Assembly: GCA_900770835.1 (NCBI GenBank)
Contig: CAAGLQ010000286.1
Location: 1 to 64,000, forward strand
Length of the DNA: 64,000 nucleotides
Direction: 5' to 3'
From: an uncultured Parabacteroides sp.
GTDB lineage: Bacteria > Bacteroidota > Bacteroidia > Bacteroidales > Tannerellaceae
The translations under genes were made by a program, and so were the position numbers. Shown piece after piece: positions 19,524-27,964 of this stretch; within the stretch, counting starts at the first letter, position 1; each line of letters begins with the position of its first letter. Below the pieces are notes generated by a model. That model worked only from the letters and a program-made list of their open reading frames with translations. It did not search any database and was not told the origin of the DNA.

Positions 19524-20414
19524 ATGACAGTAAAAGAGTTATTGGATAGTGTACCGTATCAGGAGATAGAACCGCACCTTGAGCGTTTCCTTCGTGATGA
19601 TGCTCCGACTACTTTGCATCACTGTCGCGAGGCCTATGATTTCATCATGGCCGAAACACCCGAGAAGGGGTTGAATAGCCAAGTGTATGTAGAGCCGAAC
19701 GAAGGCTCTGAGTTGTATCGTATCGGTTTACGATTCTTGGATGGTGACTGGTGGTGCCATGCGTTAGCTCGGGAGCTGGTCTTTGCACCAGGCTATACGC
19801 CCGACAGCGCAGAGTTAGCGGCGACCTGTATATGGGAGATGACCTATCACTCATTCTCGCAGGATGAGTGTACGGAGGTTGGTGATCAATTTGAACTCCA
19901 TAAGGAGGTGCCTAGTTTTTTGGATGATCGCCTTTCGAACCTATATAAACGAATGGATCGACATGGGTATCATGCCGGGGATCGCATGAATCGCTCCAAA
20001 AGAAAGCGTCTATATAGACAGAAGAATGCGATGGAAACGTTAATCTGCTTGCGGAATCGACTCAACCTTTGCTGTCGCATGCGTCCCGCTTTCCCTGATG
20101 ACGATCTTCGCTTCTTGTTTCGAGCGAGTCCTTTGCATTCGTTATTCTTTCGTTCTACGGTAACGAAAGGGGCGGAACGTATTCGTTATATTGAGTCAAT
20201 GATGAAACATTATCTCAAGGTAGATTGGAGCCAATATACCGAAGTGTGGGTTTGGCTGATAGAGCCTGAGCATGATCCTGTCGATCGGGTGGAATGGGAG
20301 TGGTTCATCAATCAGCTGTCTGCTTGGATTGACATTCCGGTGAGATCCGGGATCTATACAAAGCCGAAGACGAAAGAGGAAATAGGTGTAGGCATTACTT
20401 GGTGTCGCTCGTAG
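19524..20414 (+). CDS. 'RMNRSKRKR' family protein, copy 2, 296 aa
   Basis: Tandem paralogue of the 18528 gene, very similar along its whole length (MTVKELLDSVPYQEIEPHL; GLRFLDGDWW; RMNRSKRKRLYRQKNAM; EEIGVGITW). It has its own palindrome promoter rather than relying on read-through, so the pair can be expressed independently but under the same control. Some positions differ in charge in the middle region, where an insertion (DECTEVGDQFEL against DHRDDQLEI) distinguishes the copies. Function unknown. The gene is followed by a REP-like word and the 40-bp repeat array. Confidence 0.75.
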   Translation: MTVKELLDSVPYQEIEPHLERFLRDDAPTTLHHCREAYDFIMAETPEKGLNSQVYVEPNEGSELYRIGLRFLDGDWWCHALARELVFAPGYTPDSAELAATCIWEMTYHSFSQDECTEVGDQFELHKEVPSFLDDRLSNLYKRMDRHGYHAGDRMNRSKRKRLYRQKNAMETLICLRNRLNLCCRMRPAFPDDDLRFLFRASPLHSLFFRSTVTKGAERIRYIESMMKHYLKVDWSQYTEVWVWLIEPEHDPVDRVEWEWFINQLSAWIDIPVRSGIYTKPKTKEEIGVGITWCRS

Positions 20415-20456
20415 TATATATGGGCTTTTGGCTATTCTTTCACGTTTAGTTAGAAA

Positions 20457-20472
20457 AACAGTAGGGGAATAG
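20457..20472 (+). repeat. REP-like word AACAGTAGGGGAATAG
   Basis: Identical over 16 bp to the head of the REP-like element at 5693, but without a good downstream stem-loop here. It lies 43 bp after the stop of the 19524 gene. Confidence 0.45.
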
Positions 20473-20523
20473 GTTGTTTGGCCTCACTGCTGACATTTAG
20501 TGTTGGTGGTGGGGCTTTTTATT

Positions 20524-20803
20524 TATGCGCTGTTGTATTGGGCGATATTTGTGTTAGTAATGTTATGTGGTAGATAATTAAGTAATTTGTGTATTAGTGA
20601 TGTTATGTGGCGGGTATTTTGGTATATCATGTATCAGATATGATTTGTGTAGGGTAATTAGGTATAATATGTATTGAATAGGTTTTGCGCTGAATAAATA
20701 AGCATAAAAAGTATAGGACATGTTTTGTGGGGGATATTAAAGTATATTGTGTGTTGGATATGTTTTGTGATAGATAATTAGGGATTTTGTATGGCGTGTA
20801 TTT
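20524..20803 (+). repeat. Seven tandem degenerate 40-bp repeats
   Basis: Units start at 20524, 20564, 20604, 20644, 20684, 20724 and 20764, each exactly 40 bp. Most begin T[TA]TG[TC]G and end near ATATGT or ATGT, with an AT-rich core related to ATAATTAGGTATATTGTG. Forty is not a multiple of three, so this is not a protein repeat, and the 40-bp spacing puts each copy near the same face of the helix. A perfect 16-bp palindrome follows at 20818. An array of protein-binding sites (partition site, iterons or regulator array) is the most natural reading. The rest of the 20415-21074 gap holds the REP-like word and the promoter at 20989. Confidence 0.65.
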
Positions 20804-20817
20804 ATTAAGTTGTATAG

Positions 20818-20833
20818 ACATGTTTAAACATGT
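20818..20833. other. 16-bp perfect palindrome next to the repeat array
   Basis: ACATGTTTAAACATGT reads the same on both strands. It lies 14 bp after the last 40-bp unit and could be a dimer binding site used with the array. Confidence 0.5.
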
Positions 20834-20988
20834 TTGTGTGTAGGAGTATGGTGGTGCTGGGTAGTTGTTTGGTTCGATGTTTGGAGTGTAGTGAGGCTTA
20901 GTTGTGGACGTGGGTTTAGCGGATTGCATGGTTGTGTGTTCTGTCAAATCATCAGTCGGTAGCTCTTGCAAACGTGTGGGCCGTTGCC

Positions 20989-20996
20989 TATCTTTG
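20989..20996 (+). promoter_or_regulatory. Candidate -7 box (TATCTTTG)
   Basis: A TAnnTTTG match 79 bp before ATG 21075, giving an unusually long leader for this region. It lacks the palindrome seen in the neighbouring promoters. Confidence 0.45.
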
Positions 20997-21074
20997 CGCT
21001 GTACCAAAACCTGACTTCAGTTGCGGTCGGCGCTCCTATGGTCAGGCATTGTTTCATTTCAATTGTTTGGCTTT

Positions 21075-23003
21075 ATGAGTGACCATAACTTATACGACAA
21101 ATCATCCGAGCAGTTTGTTCCGGGGGCTCTTCATATCTTGACGATGGAGGGCGCCAAAGTGGGTACGGCGGAGTTCGTACAGACAAGCGCACAAGAGAAA
21201 GAGAACCCGGAGGGTTGCTATGTCGATTGTGCGAGGGCATTGTTTAAATTACCCACCTCGCAGTGGAATGCAATGATCCTTTCGGATCAGGTGATCCAAT
21301 TTGGGCGGGACACGAATCAGGCACAGCCTCTGACGATCCGTCGCCCCTCTCAACTGGCGTTTTGTTTCCTGAATGGCATCAACCGCTTAGACGATGCGTA
21401 CACCTTGGCAAACTATCCTCGCTATCTATCTTTTTGTCGCCAAAATTATCTAAGTGTATCTGGTTGGAGTTCGGAAACTTATAGGATGGCATTTAAAGTG
21501 TTTGATGAAGCTTTGGAACAGACGCCGCCTGCCCGTGAAGCGGGACGGTGGTTCATTCATCAGGCGAATAAAAATCGCTATTATGAAGGTTCCATGGAGC
21601 AACAAATAGAGGCCTTGCAAAATAAAAAATTGAGTTTGATGTCACTCAATGATACGCTGGTGTATTGTGAGAAGGATACTGAACAGGTGTCGGAATATTA
21701 CAGTATTCCCGATGTCCAGACTCTCTATTCATTGGCCAAAGAGGCTGGGTTGGAACCGGTAGCTACGGTCAAGGATTGGATTGAACAAGGAGTGGCTCCA
21801 ACGCTGTTGGGATTCCATTTTCATGACTTGACGAATCGGCTGGCGATGGCAGGGCTGGAGGGTTCAACTTTCACTTCAGGTTATCGGATGCAGCTTGTTG
21901 AAAAACAGGCAGCTAAAGAGCGTGCTTGGAATAGCAGTCAATGGGTCTGGCCGGACCTGCGTAAGCAGGATTTTCAACCCACATGGGAGAACTTGAAACA
22001 GCCTCATGGATGGACGGTCTCCTTGCTGGTGCATGAGTTGGTGCGGCTCGATCTACAACGTTTTGTCGAAGGGCAGGAACCGCTCAAACCGATGGAGCTG
22101 ATGGAGGTGTTGATCAAACAGGCGCAGGCGATCAAGGTACCATTGGAACAACTCTATTCGGCTCTTCCCGAACGTTTGCGTCAACAAACATTACCCCGTT
22201 CTGCTTGGGCACAGCATAGGCTGGAGCTGGCTGAACTGGCTCTGTGTGAACCGGCCGAGTTGACCAAGGATGCGATAGTCTCAAAGGATTTGCGATTGTC
22301 CAGCGAGGAGTGGCATGCGTTTGTGGTGCGGCATCCGGGACAAGTCGCCTATCTGCCGGAAGAGGTAATCGGTGACTGGAAATTCTGGCATCCGATGACG
22401 GACTTGGCACAATTGGGGGAGGTGATCAAACCCTTGATTCCAGAGGATTATTTTAAGGATCCCGAGTTTCAGCGCTGCGCACTGATGACCGGATTGGTGC
22501 AACCGGCTGAGTTGAGTAAATATCTATTGGGGATCAATGCGGATGATTTAAATAAGGTGCTGCATTATGCGGATCTGACGGTGGAGGAGCGGATGCAAGC
22601 GCCATATAGATCGGTGGCACTGGGCGTAGTGCTCCATGATCCAAAAGATGTCGTGTTGCTGCCGGAGGCTGTCCTGTACAGTCAAGTATTGTATGTAGCG
22701 GCTTACCACGATATCAACCTGTTGAATCAAGTGCCGGAATCGGCGGTCAATGTTCATCGGCTAACCGATGAACAGCTTCGGCTTATCCTGCGGGTACAGA
22801 CCCGGTCGGCGGACGAGGTGGCTCGATTTGCTAAGGCTTTACCTTCGGTTTACCATACGGAGGCGATCTATCCGTGCTTGCAGGAGCGCATGGCCTTGTA
22901 TGGGGTAAAGGAGGGGCTGGATCGGCGTGTTTTTCTTGAGCGGTCAACGCCTAATCAGGAACTGGACCGTACACGAAATCGAACCATAGGGCATAGACGG
23001 TAA
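21075..23003 (+). CDS. Large repeat-type hypothetical protein, 642 aa
   Basis: ATG 21075 (MSDHNLYDKSSEQFV) is chosen over an upstream TTG at 21021. The N-terminal ~330 residues are unrecognised. The C-terminal half parallels the next gene (for example RHPGQVAYLPEEVIGDWKFW here, RHPDWVDRVPHDICQMEAFY there). It contains degenerate YVP-type units (VVLLPEAV, LLNQVPESA), so it belongs to the same alpha-repeat group as the genes at 11214, 16940 and 24158. No membrane or catalytic motif is seen. It lies directly after the 40-bp repeat array. The next gene starts 27 bp downstream in the same operon. Confidence 0.75.
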   Translation: MSDHNLYDKSSEQFVPGALHILTMEGAKVGTAEFVQTSAQEKENPEGCYVDCARALFKLPTSQWNAMILSDQVIQFGRDTNQAQPLTIRRPSQLAFCFLNGINRLDDAYTLANYPRYLSFCRQNYLSVSGWSSETYRMAFKVFDEALEQTPPAREAGRWFIHQANKNRYYEGSMEQQIEALQNKKLSLMSLNDTLVYCEKDTEQVSEYYSIPDVQTLYSLAKEAGLEPVATVKDWIEQGVAPTLLGFHFHDLTNRLAMAGLEGSTFTSGYRMQLVEKQAAKERAWNSSQWVWPDLRKQDFQPTWENLKQPHGWTVSLLVHELVRLDLQRFVEGQEPLKPMELMEVLIKQAQAIKVPLEQLYSALPERLRQQTLPRSAWAQHRLELAELALCEPAELTKDAIVSKDLRLSSEEWHAFVVRHPGQVAYLPEEVIGDWKFWHPMTDLAQLGEVIKPLIPEDYFKDPEFQRCALMTGLVQPAELSKYLLGINADDLNKVLHYADLTVEERMQAPYRSVALGVVLHDPKDVVLLPEAVLYSQVLYVAAYHDINLLNQVPESAVNVHRLTDEQLRLILRVQTRSADEVARFAKALPSVYHTEAIYPCLQERMALYGVKEGLDRRVFLERSTPNQELDRTRNRTIGHRR

Positions 23004-23030
23004 TCACAAAATTAGATAGGAGGTCATCGG

Positions 23031-24029
23031 ATGGAGACAACGAATTTTCAGAATGCCTTTAATGAGGATACTGTCTCATTGGAGTCACTGAAGAGCATGA
23101 AGGCGCCCTTTGAGGAGGTAGCTCAGTATATCCAGTTGTTGGATCGAAGTTTGTATCGGCTGTTTGATATAGGCATCCAGCCGTTTGAATTGATTGATCT
23201 GCTGGATGCGCATGCGGAACGGTTGGGTGTGGATCTAGGTGCATTGTACGATCAACTGCCGAAACGGTACCAGGAGATGTTGGGTACCCGTGCGCTTGAA
23301 CAGACCTATCGCATGGAGCTGATCGAGCTGCGGAATGGTTGCATGCAGCGGTATCCCGATCTCTCCTTCTCGCCGCATGAATGGCATGGGCTGATCAAGA
23401 GACATCCGGACTGGGTGGATCGTGTGCCTCATGACATCTGTCAGATGGAGGCGTTCTACTATCCGCTGAATGACTTAAAACCGGCCTTTGGAGCGCTACG
23501 TAGTCGGATTCCCGATAGTTTTTATGATCGGTCTCAATTCCAGACCGAGGCGATCGTATCGGGGCTGGTCTCTGTGGTCGAGTTGGGGGACCGGTTGCTG
23601 CCGGAGAACGCTCCCTATGTGTCGGTCGCTCAATATAGCTCTTTGACCGACGTGCAACGGTCGTCTCCGACGTTTAAAGTACTGGCTTATGGTGCGGTGC
23701 TGTACGATACGCGCAACGTCCTTAAAGTACCTACTGCCTATTTGTCGGATGTAATGATCCGGCATACGGCTTGTGCGGACTTTGGGCTATTGAGCCAACT
23801 GCCTTATGATCGGGTGCAGGCTTGTCCGATGACGGATGAGTTGCTCTGCATGGCGGTGTGGGACCAAGTGAAAGATGTTGCGGATATTGAACGGTTGAAA
23901 CGGGAGATTCCTAGCTGCTATCAACGGCCGGCGGTACTCAAACAATTGGCTCATATCGCTAAAATGTATGGGGTGGAGCTCTCATCGGTAGCCCAGAAAG
24001 CAGAACGGAATCGCGGCAGGAGTCGCTAA
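23031..24029 (+). CDS. Repeat-type hypothetical protein, 332 aa
   Basis: Paralogue of the C-terminal half of the preceding gene, with matching blocks LYDQLPKRYQEM, RHPDWVDRVP and LLSQLPYDR. It is probably a partial tandem duplication that lost the N-terminal domain. The start is preceded by a strong Shine-Dalgarno-like AGGAGGT about 8 bases before ATG 23031, which is unusual for Bacteroidetes, where such sites are weak or absent. Function unknown; it is presumably made together with its larger neighbour. The last residues are Arg-rich (ERNRGRSR), as at the end of the neighbouring proteins (GHRR, HRGR). Confidence 0.7.
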   Translation: METTNFQNAFNEDTVSLESLKSMKAPFEEVAQYIQLLDRSLYRLFDIGIQPFELIDLLDAHAERLGVDLGALYDQLPKRYQEMLGTRALEQTYRMELIELRNGCMQRYPDLSFSPHEWHGLIKRHPDWVDRVPHDICQMEAFYYPLNDLKPAFGALRSRIPDSFYDRSQFQTEAIVSGLVSVVELGDRLLPENAPYVSVAQYSSLTDVQRSSPTFKVLAYGAVLYDTRNVLKVPTAYLSDVMIRHTACADFGLLSQLPYDRVQACPMTDELLCMAVWDQVKDVADIERLKREIPSCYQRPAVLKQLAHIAKMYGVELSSVAQKAERNRGRSR

Positions 24030-24127
24030 TGGGTGGCTGCGCTGGCTGAGTTGGGATTAGTTGCTTAAGTATTATTAATTTATATGTGGCATGAGGATGG
24101 GAAAGATGGATTCTCTTGACTTAAGGT

Positions 24128-24135
24128 TATTTTTG
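24128..24135 (+). promoter_or_regulatory. Candidate -7 box (TATTTTTG)
   Basis: A TAnnTTTG match 23 bp before ATG 24158. No palindrome lies at the position found in the regulon promoters. Confidence 0.4.
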
Positions 24136-24157
24136 CCCCAGTAAACAAGACCGAACT

Positions 24158-25738
24158 ATGAATAACGAGGCAATGACATTTGAATTGTTTAAATGGGATA
24201 GTGATTCCGGCAAGCAACAGACCAAACAGGTATGGAAGGATTGGGCTGGTTTTTATCAGTATGCGAAAAAGAACCTGGCGCAACTGGATAATGCCTTTCT
24301 GCGGGTGTGTAGGGGCGAACAGGCAGTGGTTCACTATGCGCCTCAAGCGCTGTTTTCGAGTTGGTTATTATCACGACCGGATGTTCCTTTTACCGGTCAG
24401 GAGTTACTACGTAATTCCTCCACAGGGGAATTGCCTCAGAATATCACTTATGCACAGTCTTATGGACGTTGGCTATGTGTGTGGCACATGCATGATTTTA
24501 CTGTCCCTACGAAACAGATGAATTGGTTAGTCGAGAATGGGGCTGCAGTGTATCTATGGCCGATTAGCCAACTTAGCGTGGAGAACCTATCTACTGATGG
24601 CGTGGATCTTGATCAGGTGGCGGCTCGATTGGATGACCTGGATCACAAATTGTGCATGGAACGGGGCGCAGGGCTCGATGGGAAAGAGCTGACGGCTATC
24701 CTGAAACATAGTGTGCAACACCTGTTAGCGGGTCAGTCTTTATCGGAATGCCGGGATTATATACCCGATCGTTTTCAATCAAGGTTTGCGGTATGGGATA
24801 GGAACGCCTATCAGCTCATGCTGGACTATGTGTCGGAACGGTACCAACGTACCTCCTATGATACTTTAGATAGTGATGGGAACACCATCAAGGAGGAGTT
24901 CTATTTGGGCGATGGGCTGCCATCACCGATGGAGGATTATCCGCTGAAGCTGTCGGCTGAGCAGTGGCATCAACTCTGTAGCCTCCATACGGAGTTGATC
25001 CAAAATGGGGAGGTGCCTGACGAGATTCTAAACGATAGGGCGTTTTGGTTCCCGGTGCAGGACTTGGTGAAGAAAGGGGGCTATTTGATGGGTGATGAGC
25101 GCTACGGCGAGAATTTTGATGAGCAGGAGGTATTTGCGCGTATGCCGGATGAGATCCGAAACACGCTGGAGGTGGCCGTGACGTTGCTCAAATTGCGTGT
25201 GTGTCCCGATTCCTTCTTTAACAAGAAGCTGGTGCATCAGGCTTATCTCCAGTTTGAACCTCAATATTATCGAAGGATCCCACGTGCATACCGGGAGAGG
25301 CCGGAATTTGCTCCGGCCGCTGAGCGAGCGGTGCAGTGGAGCCCCTATAGTGTGAATGTGGTACCGGATAAACAGCTGACTCCGGCCATGCTGCACCAAG
25401 CCATCGAGCAGGATTTTAGTTTGCTGTTGCGTTTTCCCGAATCTTTTCTCAAGCAGGTACCGGGTATCGAAGATACGTTGGTACGGGCTTTACAGGACTT
25501 CGACAAACAGTCCTTTTTGGAGGGGCTGGAGGGCTATGTCGATCCTCTCTCGCAAAGGCTGGCAATCGACGATGCGAAGGCGCATGCGCTCAAGTGTGTG
25601 CCGGAGTCTTTACGTACGGCACGGGTCTGCCAGGAGGCTCTACGGCTCCATGCGGACAATTCCCGATATGTGCCGGTTGGTGTCCAGCTGAAAGCTGAAC
25701 GGAGCAGACCACTATCGCGGGGGCATAGAGGACGGTAG
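24158..25738 (+). CDS. YVP-repeat (DUF4116-like) protein, 526 aa
   Basis: Member of the same expanded group as 11214, 16940, 21075 and 23031. The N-terminal ~300 residues are unrecognised and contain aromatic-rich stretches (WLCVWHMHDFTVPTKQMNWL). The C-terminal ~170 residues hold degenerate repeat units with VP or FP cores (YRRIPRAY, VNVVPDKQ, LLRFPESF, LKCVPESL, SRYVPVGV). It ends in a short Arg-rich tail (RGHRGR). ATG 24158 fits the nearby -7 box. It appears to be a single-gene transcript followed by about 400 AT-rich bases that contain a terminator-like hairpin. No function is proposed beyond a scaffold or binding role. Confidence 0.75.
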   Translation: MNNEAMTFELFKWDSDSGKQQTKQVWKDWAGFYQYAKKNLAQLDNAFLRVCRGEQAVVHYAPQALFSSWLLSRPDVPFTGQELLRNSSTGELPQNITYAQSYGRWLCVWHMHDFTVPTKQMNWLVENGAAVYLWPISQLSVENLSTDGVDLDQVAARLDDLDHKLCMERGAGLDGKELTAILKHSVQHLLAGQSLSECRDYIPDRFQSRFAVWDRNAYQLMLDYVSERYQRTSYDTLDSDGNTIKEEFYLGDGLPSPMEDYPLKLSAEQWHQLCSLHTELIQNGEVPDEILNDRAFWFPVQDLVKKGGYLMGDERYGENFDEQEVFARMPDEIRNTLEVAVTLLKLRVCPDSFFNKKLVHQAYLQFEPQYYRRIPRAYRERPEFAPAAERAVQWSPYSVNVVPDKQLTPAMLHQAIEQDFSLLLRFPESFLKQVPGIEDTLVRALQDFDKQSFLEGLEGYVDPLSQRLAIDDAKAHALKCVPESLRTARVCQEALRLHADNSRYVPVGVQLKAERSRPLSRGHRGR

Positions 25739-26018
25739 GGCAAATAGAATACATTAGTGTGCCTCTTTAGATGGTGTAAAGCCTTTTAGTGATACGTGGA
25801 AATAAATTTGACAATCATACGTTGTTTGTCAAAAGGACTATTTTGTTGTCTAAATCTATATTTTTGTACAATGAATGCATGTTTGACGCCGGTGAGCTTT
25901 GTTGGCTAAGAAATAACTGTTACTTTTGTGTACAAAATTTTTTATGATCAAATAGAAAATTATCACAGTAACTAGTGAAATTAAAATTGAATTTTTTTCA
26001 TAGTTAAGGTTTTGGTAA

Positions 26019-26062
26019 AAGTGGCAAGTGTGCGGGATGCATGTGTGCCACTTATTTTTTTG
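26019..26062 (+). terminator. Hairpin with T-run upstream of the 26145 promoter
   Basis: Arms AAGTGGCA (26019-26026) and TGCCACTT (26046-26053), then A and eight Ts: a rho-independent terminator layout. The other ~250 bases after 25738 are AT-rich with no gene visible. The arms contain the same GTGGCA/TGCCAC core as the operator 30 bp downstream. Confidence 0.5.
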
Positions 26063-26082
26063 TCTCTAACTTATGAGACAGT

Positions 26083-26117
26083 GTGCCATGATTTGACACC
26101 TTGGACCTGTTATTTTG
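26083..26117 (+). promoter_or_regulatory. Palindrome promoter 3 (26145 gene)
   Basis: GTGCCA (26083-26088), spacer TGATT, TGACAC (26094-26099), one mismatch. TTATTTTG starts at 26110, 16 bp after the right arm starts. Confidence 0.65.
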
Positions 26118-26144
26118 CAGCATCAAACAAAAATCAATGGAGCG

Positions 26145-27860
26145 ATGAACATGGAACCTATATATGTATTGAATCGGCATACACTGGATGTGGCGCTCAA
26201 TTTCAATTATTGCAATGCAAGTGATTTTACCTTGTATCGACGCAAGGATGATCGACAGTTTCGCTTTAGCCGGTACAGTGGCAAGGAGTATGACGAGTTT
26301 GTCGAGTTTCTCCGGAATGGGAATGACGCCATTCTGATTCCACCCGCAAAGGAACTGCGTGCGGGTTGCCTCTATACGATTACAGGAAAAGGTAAGTTTA
26401 AAAAGGTTGATTTGCACTGTATGCCAACGGTGCTGGCCATGAATAGCGTTATGGTGCGGCATGGACGGTATATCGTGATGCTGGTGAATTATGAGGTGGC
26501 TAAGTATGTGCTGGCCAATTATCCGGGCTGGACGTTTCGGGCGATGCCTGAAATGAACTGCCAGGTTAGGCGTGTCTATGACTCGGTAGCCAGCTTGGAA
26601 ACTATTCCAGAGGATTCGTTGTTGCGCAAGTATCAGGTGTTTTTGCCGATCAAGCGTACTGAGACAGTAGATGTGGCCTCTATTCCGGACGAGGTATTTC
26701 AGACCTATCTCAAGGCTGAACCCTTTACCCAAGAGTATGTTCCATTTACAGTAGGGGATAAAGTGGGTGTGCGAGCTTGGGGCATCGAAGAGGTGGTTCC
26801 GGCGCAGTACAAGGCGGTGCAAGTGACGAACTTCTCAGCTTATCTCCAAAACGAGGAGGGCCTGTGGGCTGAGTTTGGATTGACTTCGAAGGGGTTCCGC
26901 TCGGGGTTTATTTATAAGGATGTGAAGGTGATTCCAAGCGAGGGACAGGTGACAGCTGTACTGGAAGACAAGGAGGTGGTCTTGCATAGCGCACATTCCC
27001 ACGCTTCCCTTACGATCGCATCGGATGAATCGGGACACTACGGGGTCCGGTTCAAGGATCAATGGGTGATCGCCCCGGAATATGACTGGATCTCGCTTTG
27101 GCAGGAGACGGGCTACTACGAGGTGTTTAAGGCGGGTAGCTATGGGTTGTTCTCTCCCTCGGGTGCCTGTTTGTTGTCCTGCGTTTACGAGGTGATCGAG
27201 GGATTCGGCTCTCAACCGGAGCTTTTCAAGGTGTGCATCGACCAAAAGTGGGGTGTTGTCGGACTCGATGATAGGTGCTATCATCCGTTGGATATTCCGC
27301 ATGGGGATAAGGAGGCGCTGGATATGGCGTATCAGGAGGCGGTGCTAACCTATCTGCGAGAAGCATACGCACAACACCGGATCCTGCCAACGACGGTGCT
27401 AAAGACAAACTCGCTGTATGGCTATATCTTGGTGGAGCTGCAAACTTGCAACTTGCGGATCAAGGTGCGCAAAGAGCATCTGCCGGAGGGGCTGTTCGAC
27501 CAGTGTCTCTATAGCTACTGGAAAACGGCGAAGCTTCTTGCTGAGATGGTGCTGTTTGTGACCGACAGCGGACAGGTGCGTTTCAATTATGAGCAGACAC
27601 AGAAATGGAAGCAGTACAAAAAGGCTCTAAAGAGCTATACGGTAGGGAAGCGGGTCTGTGGCGAGGTACGCGCTCTGGCTTCTGACGGCTATACCGTACG
27701 CTTCCGAGATGGGGTGTTTGGCTTGTTGGTTCCTACGGATGGCAAGGTGTATGCGCTGAAAGAGCGTGTTCGGATGCAGGTGGATCGGGTAGAGGGGGAT
27801 CAACTTTTCCTGAGTGAGGTGATCCCCGATGGGGATTCTGAATCGGCTGGGTTGGGATAA
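26145..27860 (+). CDS. WG-repeat protein with C-terminal S1-like domain, 571 aa
   Basis: ATG 26145 (MNMEPIYVLNRHTLD) is used because the -7 box at 26110-26117 covers the ORF's earliest start. The middle contains WG-type beta repeats (HYGVRFKDQWVIAPEYDWI; SYGLFSPSGACLLSCVYEVI; KWGVVGLDDRCYHPLD, about residues 290-400). Residues ~500-559 fit an S1/OB-fold pattern (GKRVCGEVRALASDGYTVRF, DGVFGLLV, then MQVDRVEGDQLFLS). S1 domains usually bind RNA, so a WG-S1 combination suggests an RNA- or ribosome-linked role; this is inference. The gene has its own palindrome promoter and ends at a strong terminator, so it is probably monocistronic. Confidence 0.75.
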   Translation: MNMEPIYVLNRHTLDVALNFNYCNASDFTLYRRKDDRQFRFSRYSGKEYDEFVEFLRNGNDAILIPPAKELRAGCLYTITGKGKFKKVDLHCMPTVLAMNSVMVRHGRYIVMLVNYEVAKYVLANYPGWTFRAMPEMNCQVRRVYDSVASLETIPEDSLLRKYQVFLPIKRTETVDVASIPDEVFQTYLKAEPFTQEYVPFTVGDKVGVRAWGIEEVVPAQYKAVQVTNFSAYLQNEEGLWAEFGLTSKGFRSGFIYKDVKVIPSEGQVTAVLEDKEVVLHSAHSHASLTIASDESGHYGVRFKDQWVIAPEYDWISLWQETGYYEVFKAGSYGLFSPSGACLLSCVYEVIEGFGSQPELFKVCIDQKWGVVGLDDRCYHPLDIPHGDKEALDMAYQEAVLTYLREAYAQHRILPTTVLKTNSLYGYILVELQTCNLRIKVRKEHLPEGLFDQCLYSYWKTAKLLAEMVLFVTDSGQVRFNYEQTQKWKQYKKALKSYTVGKRVCGEVRALASDGYTVRFRDGVFGLLVPTDGKVYALKERVRMQVDRVEGDQLFLSEVIPDGDSESAGLG

Positions 27861-27913
27861 GATATATCACACTTATTGTTTTGAATGGTTTGTTGCGTTT
27901 CTCTATAATGTGG

Positions 27914-27962
27914 GCGGGGATGAGTCGTGCTGATTGAGGCACTTTACTCATCCCCGCTTTTT
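27914..27962 (+). terminator. Strong rho-independent terminator
   Basis: Perfect 12-bp arms GCGGGGATGAGT (27914-27925) and ACTCATCCCCGC (27946-27957) are followed by TTTTT. It ends the 26145 transcript between convergent genes. The opposite strand has no T-run. Confidence 0.85.
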
Positions 27963-27964
27963 GA

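Noticed and set aside
20627..21007. 126-aa ORF on the minus strand across the repeat array
   Set aside because: Its composition (Thr, Pro, Asn, Tyr runs) simply mirrors the AT-rich 40-bp repeats, whose period is not a multiple of three. No promoter or start signal.
26012..26224. 70-aa ORF reading through the palindrome promoter
   Set aside because: It covers a terminator hairpin, an operator and the start of another gene in a different frame.
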